Shown here: positions 58,900 to 64,000 of the stretch, one piece after another
Numbering within the stretch: the stretch's first letter is position 1
Layout: each line of letters opens with the position of its first letter
Assembly: GCF_040954645.1 (NCBI RefSeq)
Contig: NC_092803.1
Location: forward strand, 68,544,427-68,608,426
Direction: 5' to 3'
DNA length: 64,000 nucleotides
Origin: Diabrotica undecimpunctata
Lineage: Eukaryota; Arthropoda; Insecta; Coleoptera; Chrysomelidae
Position numbers and translations under genes: made by a program
The notes under the pieces: model-generated
Told to the model about the DNA's origin: nothing
Databases searched by the model: none
The model's input: the letters and a program-made list of their open reading frames with translations, nothing else

Positions 58900-59930
58900 A
58901 GCAGGATGTCATGATTAAAACGATGCAAAAATTAATGGAAAAAGCTGAAGAAATAATGACTGAAATAAAACAAATAAGAAAAGAACAAATAGAAAGTAAT
59001 AAACAATTAAAGATAATGAAGGAAAAAAAAATTAAAAAACGCAGTAAAACAATCACATCTCAAGAACTGCAGACACAAATAAAACTGAGGAATGCATCAA
59101 AAATGGGAGAAACAGTCTATGTCCAGAAGCAGAATGATCTGACATTACAAGAAAAGGAAATATAGAAAGAAATAATTTTGATAGCAAAAGAAGAAAAAGC
59201 TAAGTAAAACAGACAAAAACAAGCTATAAGAATTTGATTATAAACGAGAAGGAATGAATATGAAACGAAGAAAAAGAACATTCATAAAAAATTTATTTTT
59301 TTGACATAGAAGATATGTAACTGAGGAAATATGATTCCTGTATACTTTGAAAAACGAAAAAAAGCGCAAAGTGGCGCCAAGGATATCCAAAGACAGGAAA
59401 AATTGCGATATGGAATGTAAGAAGTACTTATGCCCAAGAGATACTTTGGAATAGATTCATACCTAGAAAGTAAACAAAGCAGTTGTAGATATCCAAGCAA
59501 TATCAGATCGAATTTGTAATACTTAAGACTAAGGGGAAAGTACCGAAAGATAAGTTTTATTAACGTACATGTGCCCACTGAAGATAAAGATTTGGAAACC
59601 AAAACAGAATTCTACGAAAAGATAAGAACCCCAATAGGAAATATTCAGAAATATGAAATAAAAATAATCATTGAAGACATGAACACTAAAGTCGGAAAAG
59701 AGGAAATATATTGAAGTAAAATAAGAGGAAGAAGTTTACATAAAGAATCTAATAAATATAAAAAAAACTAATCGAATTTGCTACAGAGAACACAATGGAA
59801 AAAATTAGCATAAGTTTTGATTATACAGACAGTCACAAAGTAACATGAGATCATGTTCTAATAGAACGCAAACGTAATAAGGCATATAGTGGATTGCAGG
59901 AGTGACAGAGGTGCAGATACCAACGGTACG
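58900..59930 (+). pseudogene. LINE ORF1 and endonuclease fragment in copy 2
   Basis: 58911-59165 encodes EIKQIRKEQIESNKQLKIMK (coiled coil), and 59560-59720 the endonuclease segment VPTEDKDLETKTEFYEKIRT, IKIIIEDMNTKVGKEEIY (the D of the usual GDxN is E here). It matches 46717-47839 and carries many stops. Confidence 0.75.
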
Positions 59931-60472
59931 ATACCATACGGGCCTCTTAAGTAGAATATCCCCACAGTGATCCTCCTGCTTGTCGTAAAAGCCGACTAAA
60001 CGGAGAGGCGGGCATTTTCTTGTCCTGTCGCGGTCGCTAAATTTTGTAAAGCGGGCGCGAGGGGGCAGGCTTATGACTGCTAAGGGAGGTGGGCGTGGTT
60101 GGGGACCGGAGTTGGTACGCCCTGCCCCCACCTACGGTCACCTCCCCAAGATGAGAGCAGCCAATTCCAGCTGCTCTGCCATATACCGTCATAGGAGAGG
60201 CGGCTGTGTCGGTCATCTAGTTACACTCATTCGTGCTGGTCTTACTGGCATGCATGCGTGCGACTACCGCTGGGAGGAGTAAACCTCATGAAAAAATCCG
60301 CAATCTTAAGGTGTTAAGCGACCCGTGCCTATGGGATGAATGGCCTAGCGTCAGATGGTCTCGAACGGAGCCCTCGGGGAGAATGGCATCTTCTCGTTGT
60401 ATGGTAGCCTTAGCGAGGTAAGGGCGCACTGCCTCGCTGGACGGATATTTCGGCCCTATTCGTGGGAATTAG
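59931..60472 (+). promoter_or_regulatory. 5' leader of the R1-clade LINE
   Basis: GC-rich, non-coding, with short palindromic stretches (AATTCCAGCTGCTCTGCC area). LINE 5' leaders carry an internal promoter; no specific motif can be pointed to. Confidence 0.5.
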
Positions 60473-62419
60473 ATGGAATTAGACAAAACAAAAAACAAAA
60501 CAAAAGATGTTGAAGGAGCGAAAGGTGAGGGCTCGGGAGTGTTCGCTCGGTCTGAGAAGATCGGGCGAACGCCCCCGCGGCCCAAGCGCGTATGCGGTGG
60601 GGGTGCTGCGGGTGAGACCTGCAAAACTCCCGTTGGCATGGTAGGGGTCAGAGTGGAGACGGTAAGAGGGGAGATAAGACCGAGTTCTGGGTCCGAAAGT
60701 TCTCCAGAGCCGGTCGATTTAGACGACGCAGGCAATAGTTCGGACTGGTCCCAGGTGAGGGGAAAGAGAAAGAGGAGAGCGGAGTCGCCAAAATCGCCGG
60801 AGCATCCTCCTGTCAATCTCAATAGGGTTGAGAGGGAGATGTCCCGGTTGAAGGTAGAGTTGGAAAAGGTGTTGAGGTTGACGCAAGTCAACGTCAACAC
60901 CAAGGTGGAAATCAAGTCCGGTGTGAAAAAGATGAACACCCTGTTCTGCGGGTTGGAGAGGGAGATATCCCGTGCCGGGAATCTCATCTCTTTGGCCAGA
61001 GAACAAGGGCATAGTGAAAGAGAGGTAGCAAGGAAGTGTGTGAGTTCGACGGGGACGCAGACGGACGCGTCTCTTGTCGGATGTGCTAAAAGGAATGCAG
61101 GTGTGCAGGCTACAATATCTGATGACCTGCAGATGAATGAGAATAGAGCGAACGAAATTCGAAAGAGTTGGGATGAGTGTAAGGGGACTGATGAGATCAT
61201 GGATCTAGTCAGTCAAGAATGGCCGGAGGGAATCTTTGAGAGAACAAGTATGTGTGAGGGTAGTCTCCTTGAATCCGCTGGTGATGTGGCCGTTGTAATA
61301 ACCGCGGACACGGCAGATGCCGCCATGATCGGCAAGCTTCGGGAGAGATACCCGCAACTGCCGGGAGTGCCGGTAATTGGCGACGCCAGCGGAGGAGTAG
61401 GAACAATGTTCTCGAGGGTGGGAGTATTGAAAGAGGATGGGCAAGAGGTGTGCACGGAAAAGTGCATATACAAGCTCATTGTTGGAAAGGGAGAGGAGCC
61501 TATGGCAGTGAAGTTCCTGTCGGTATGTAAGTTGCTGGGGGAGAAAATGGAAAAGTGTGGTAGAACGAGTGTTGGACTTGCCGCTCCGGCAGCTCTGGGA
61601 ACTGAGGTGTCCAGAAAGCTTGCGGAGTGGGCGTTCAAAGACAGGAATTTCAAGGTCGTAGTGTTTGGAAAGAGTGGTAAAGAGGCGAGAGTGATGAAGC
61701 CCAAGGTGAGAAATGGAGTGGTAATTGTAGAGAAGACGAAGGACAGAACGTATGCCGAACTTCTACAGGGGCTCAGGACGGGCCTGTGTGAAAGGAGTGA
61801 TATTGTTATCAAGAGAGTGCGTAAAACAAAAGAGCAAGGGGTAGTCCTTGAGCTGGAGGGTGGTAGTGAGGCGGTAGAAAGAGTCAGAGAGGTCGTCGGC
61901 TCGATGCCCTCCTGCGTTGCGAAAGTAACGACTAGGGGTGGTACAGCGAGGAGAAAACTTCTCTTGATAGGTATGGATGCGGTAACGACAGCCAAGGACG
62001 TCGCTGACGCAATCCAGAGTGGTGCTGGCAGCAATGCGTCATGCGAAGTTCTAGGGATTAGGCCTTCACGAAATGGCTTAAACGCCACTGTGGAGGTCGA
62101 TGAAAATGTTGCCAATGTGTTGTTGAAAAAGGATCGATTGAAGGTTGGCTTTGTAGCATGCCTTGTAAGGGAGAAAGTGCCTATCCTGCGATGCTATAGG
62201 TGTCAAGCCTATGGGCATACCAGGAACGAATGTAAGGAAGAAGAGCGCAAGGGATGCTGGGGATGTGGCCAAGAAGGGCACATTCTCAGGGAATGCACGG
62301 CTAAGATAAAGTGTTGCATGAACTGCAATGTAAAGGGTCACTTGAGTGGGTCGAGAGACTGCCCTAAGTTCAGATATCTGGTCGACGAAGCCAGACGTTG
62401 CTCCGGGAGTGGGGCCTAA
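60473..62419 (+). CDS. R1-clade LINE ORF1 (Gag-like, three CCHC knuckles)
   Basis: A 648-residue open frame starting MELDKTKNKTKDVEGAKGEG in GC-rich codons. Residues 1-110 are charged and probably disordered (RGKRKRRAESPKSPEHPP near 95-112). Residues 115-150 form a likely coiled coil (NRVEREMSRLKVELEKVLRL). A central domain follows (about 240-480). An RRM-like or leucine-repeat part follows (RKLLLIGMDAVTTAKDVADA). At 574-630 there are three zinc knuckles: CYRCQAYGHTRNEC, CWGCGQEGHILREC and CMNCNVKGHLSGSRDC. Its product would bind the element RNA and, in this clade, help bring it to the target. There are no stops or frameshifts. The minus-strand frames of up to 300 aa opposite it are shadows. 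Confidence 0.9.
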   Translation: MELDKTKNKTKDVEGAKGEGSGVFARSEKIGRTPPRPKRVCGGGAAGETCKTPVGMVGVRVETVRGEIRPSSGSESSPEPVDLDDAGNSSDWSQVRGKRKRRAESPKSPEHPPVNLNRVEREMSRLKVELEKVLRLTQVNVNTKVEIKSGVKKMNTLFCGLEREISRAGNLISLAREQGHSEREVARKCVSSTGTQTDASLVGCAKRNAGVQATISDDLQMNENRANEIRKSWDECKGTDEIMDLVSQEWPEGIFERTSMCEGSLLESAGDVAVVITADTADAAMIGKLRERYPQLPGVPVIGDASGGVGTMFSRVGVLKEDGQEVCTEKCIYKLIVGKGEEPMAVKFLSVCKLLGEKMEKCGRTSVGLAAPAALGTEVSRKLAEWAFKDRNFKVVVFGKSGKEARVMKPKVRNGVVIVEKTKDRTYAELLQGLRTGLCERSDIVIKRVRKTKEQGVVLELEGGSEAVERVREVVGSMPSCVAKVTTRGGTARRKLLLIGMDAVTTAKDVADAIQSGAGSNASCEVLGIRPSRNGLNATVEVDENVANVLLKKDRLKVGFVACLVREKVPILRCYRCQAYGHTRNECKEEERKGCWGCGQEGHILRECTAKIKCCMNCNVKGHLSGSRDCPKFRYLVDEARRCSGSGA

Positions 62420-62443
62420 AGAGGCGCGTATCCTCCTCTCGAC

Positions 62444-64000
62444 ATGGCAACTAACTGCAGTGCTGAGCTGAGGATTCTCCAGACCAATGTGGGCAGGGCG
62501 AGACTATCACACGATCTCGCCCTGGCTTCCGCCGCTGAGGGGAGATATGATCTGCTCGTGGCGGCGGAACCGAACCCCACGTTGGTCAGGAATCGGGGCT
62601 GGTTTGTGGATGATGCTGGTGTCGTCGGTGTGCATATCTGTAATCGCAAATTAAGGGTGTATGGGATTGACGCTCATATGGGCTATATATCAGTGAGAAT
62701 GGAGAGATTGAATCTGGTCTGCTGCTATATTTCACCGAATATAGTGGTAGGTGAGTATGAAAATAGGTTAAATGCAATTATGGAAGAGGTGAGGCGACTG
62801 GGTAACGAGTGCGTGGTGCTCGGCGACTTCAACGCAAAATCTGCTGAATGGGGCTCGCCGATCACTGACACTCGGGGTCAAATGTTAATGGAATGGATCG
62901 GGGCACTAGATCTAGTGGTTTTAAACACAGGTTTGGAGCCAACTTTTGTAAGAGGCGATTCCAGATCGTACATCGACGTCACCCTCGCTACGCAGGGAAC
63001 CGCCCGATGTGTCAAGGACTGGGCAGTACTGACGGAGTATACCGGCACGGATCACCAATTCATCGGCTTTTCGATTGGCAAGACGGGGGACGTTGGGGGT
63101 AGACCCAAACCTTGCCTGCCGAGATGCCGGAGATATCAGGTGGACTGGGGTGTATATGATGAGAGTATTAGATGGGAGGTACATGGGGCTCGACGTCTTA
63201 CACCTTCGGTGGAAGGCCTCGAGCAGGTTATGAAAGCCGCGATGCATATGAGTGAAATTAGGACTGAGCGTACGGGTAGAATGCCTTACTGGTGGAGTGT
63301 CGAGATAGAGCAACTGAGAAAAGAGTGCGTGGCCCTTCGCCGGCACTTGACAAGGGCGAGAATACGTCGGAGCGCGGAAGAGGTGGAACGTGTGGATACG
63401 TCGTACCGTGCGAGGAAGAAGGAGTTGAATAGGAGGATCCGAGCCGAGAAGAAAAGGCACTGGAGGGTACTGTGTGACAAGCTGGACGAGGACATCTGGG
63501 GTGAAGGGTATAAGATCGCAATGAAGCATCTCGACGCCTGTGCTCCGTATGACATGCCATTGGACCGGAAGCTGGAAATAGTCACCGAACTGTTTCCACA
63601 AGGACGGTGGCATGGTGTGCGGAGAGACGTCGAGGCTGAGTGTGGGATTCCCTTTACTTTGGATGAACTAGCTGTGGCGGTGAGTTCCCTTAAGTCTGGT
63701 AGGGCTCCCGGTCTAGATAGTGTCCCACCTGAGGCGGTTATACGTCTGGGGCGTTTGGAGCCCACGTGGCTTCTGGAGCACATGAATGCTCTTCTTGCCG
63801 CGCAGTCTTTTCCGGATCCCTGGAAAATCTCGAGGCTCGTGCTCCTGCCTAAATTCAAGGCAGGAAAATATCGTCCTATTTGCCTTCTTCCTTGTATCGG
63901 AAAGCTGTATGAGAGAATGCTACGTTCGCGTATCGAAGAGGTGATTGTGATGTCTGGAGGCCTGTCTCCGAGACAATATGGTTTCTGCCAGGGTAAAAGT
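62444..64000 (+). CDS. R1-clade LINE ORF2 (endonuclease plus reverse transcriptase), runs off window
   Basis: ATG at 62444, 24 bases after the ORF1 stop, opens MATNCSAELRILQTNVGRAR. The frame is open for all 519 codons to the last base of the window, so it has no stop here. Endonuclease: LQTNVGRA (N), LLVAAEPNPTL (E), ECVVLGDFNAKSAEWGSP (D and N), EYTGTDHQFIGF (catalytic DH). Linker: PYWWSVEIEQLRKECVALRR and a basic coiled stretch. RT start: AVSSLKSGRAPGLDSVPPEA, WKISRLVLLPKFKAGKYRPI, CLLPCIGKLYERMLRSRIEE, SPRQYGFCQGKS. The RT active site (FADD type) and C-terminus lie beyond 64000. It would nick the target and copy the element RNA in place. Confidence 0.9.
   Translation, partial: MATNCSAELRILQTNVGRARLSHDLALASAAEGRYDLLVAAEPNPTLVRNRGWFVDDAGVVGVHICNRKLRVYGIDAHMGYISVRMERLNLVCCYISPNIVVGEYENRLNAIMEEVRRLGNECVVLGDFNAKSAEWGSPITDTRGQMLMEWIGALDLVVLNTGLEPTFVRGDSRSYIDVTLATQGTARCVKDWAVLTEYTGTDHQFIGFSIGKTGDVGGRPKPCLPRCRRYQVDWGVYDESIRWEVHGARRLTPSVEGLEQVMKAAMHMSEIRTERTGRMPYWWSVEIEQLRKECVALRRHLTRARIRRSAEEVERVDTSYRARKKELNRRIRAEKKRHWRVLCDKLDEDIWGEGYKIAMKHLDACAPYDMPLDRKLEIVTELFPQGRWHGVRRDVEAECGIPFTLDELAVAVSSLKSGRAPGLDSVPPEAVIRLGRLEPTWLLEHMNALLAAQSFPDPWKISRLVLLPKFKAGKYRPICLLPCIGKLYERMLRSRIEEVIVMSGGLSPRQYGFCQGKS

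Larger units (their letters stand above)
57695..59930. repeat. Duplicated block, copy 2
   Basis: Aligns with 45161-47839 and 49038-49119 at perhaps 85-90% by eye. It has lost gene B exon 2 sequence corresponding to about 46200-46440 and parts of the C-terminus. Its right edge is the start of the R1-clade element. Confidence 0.85.
59931..64000 (+). mobile_element. R1-clade LINE, apparently intact, 3' end beyond window
   Basis: A sudden rise in GC content begins here. A 5' leader of about 540 bp (CCTGCTTGTCGTAAAAGCCG, GTTAAGCGACCCGTGCC) precedes two long frames without any stop: ORF1 with three zinc knuckles, and ORF2 with endonuclease then RT. The 24-base gap between ORFs and the protein layout fit the R1 clade (R1, TRAS, SART, Waldo, RT). 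It is inserted at the edge of a decayed LINE, not in rDNA, as far as the left flank shows. The left boundary is approximate. Confidence 0.85.

Noticed and set aside
61213..62115. 300-aa and other long minus-strand frames opposite the R1-clade ORF1
   Set aside because: They are antisense shadows of a GC-rich gene with strong plus-strand motifs; no motif is seen on the minus strand. The same applies to 60469-61200 and 62921-63858.

Overview
This is an AT-rich, intron-bearing and transposon-saturated insect nuclear DNA segment, probably from a beetle or similar insect with a large genome. That reading rests on insect-type LINE, piggyBac, Tc1/mariner, Penelope and gypsy remnants, long AT microsatellites, and two small secreted-protein genes that resemble the insect-specific Osiris/DUF1676 family. 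There is no sign of bacterial operons, rRNA, tRNA or CRISPR. The assignment to an insect is an inference; no species can be named.

Host genes. Two genes appear to be real, each made of a signal-peptide exon and a hydrophobic-domain exon split by a phase-1 intron. Gene A (+) has exon 1 at 22204-22333 and exon 2 at 37880-38256 (168 aa; 15.5-kb intron). Gene B (-) has exon 1 at 56608-56458 and exon 2 at 46450-45780 (273 aa; 10.0-kb intron). They point toward each other. A broken copy of gene B exon 2 lies at 58262-58690 inside a duplicated block (45161-47839 plus 49038-49119, matching 57695-59930).

Layout. 1-9.5 kb: pieces of several LINEs (RTE-like, RNase H-bearing), a Tc1 tail, and a gypsy gag piece with one LTR. 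9.5-15.3 kb: a GAT-tailed LINE end, a Penelope-like RT piece, a second gag piece and LINE scraps. 15.3-17.8 kb: a piggyBac-like element with degraded transposase and recognisable ends. 19-21.7 kb: a LINE broken by two insertions. 22.2-38.3 kb (gene A): the intron holds a young LTR retrotransposon (22876-29210, near-identical 1.5-kb LTRs, gag and integrase end but no protease or RT), a mariner-type element with 350-bp inverted ends (29276-35006) that itself contains nested insertions with target duplications, and a Penelope-like element with GIY-YIG domain (35211-37255). 38.4-45 kb: a 2.25-kb foldback element and two opposed LINE copies. 45.8-56.6 kb (gene B): the intron holds LINE copies and three palindromic or inverted-end DNA elements. 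57.7-59.9 kb: the duplicated block. 59.9-64 kb: a GC-rich, apparently intact R1-clade LINE; ORF1 is complete and ORF2 is still open at the window edge.

How it fits together. Most of the coding capacity is selfish DNA, largely dead. The intact-looking parts are the R1-like element, the LINE at 31811-34308 (5' truncated but with uninterrupted reading frame) and the recent LTR element. The AT microsatellites adjoin several insertions. All alignments were made by eye, so identities are approximate.
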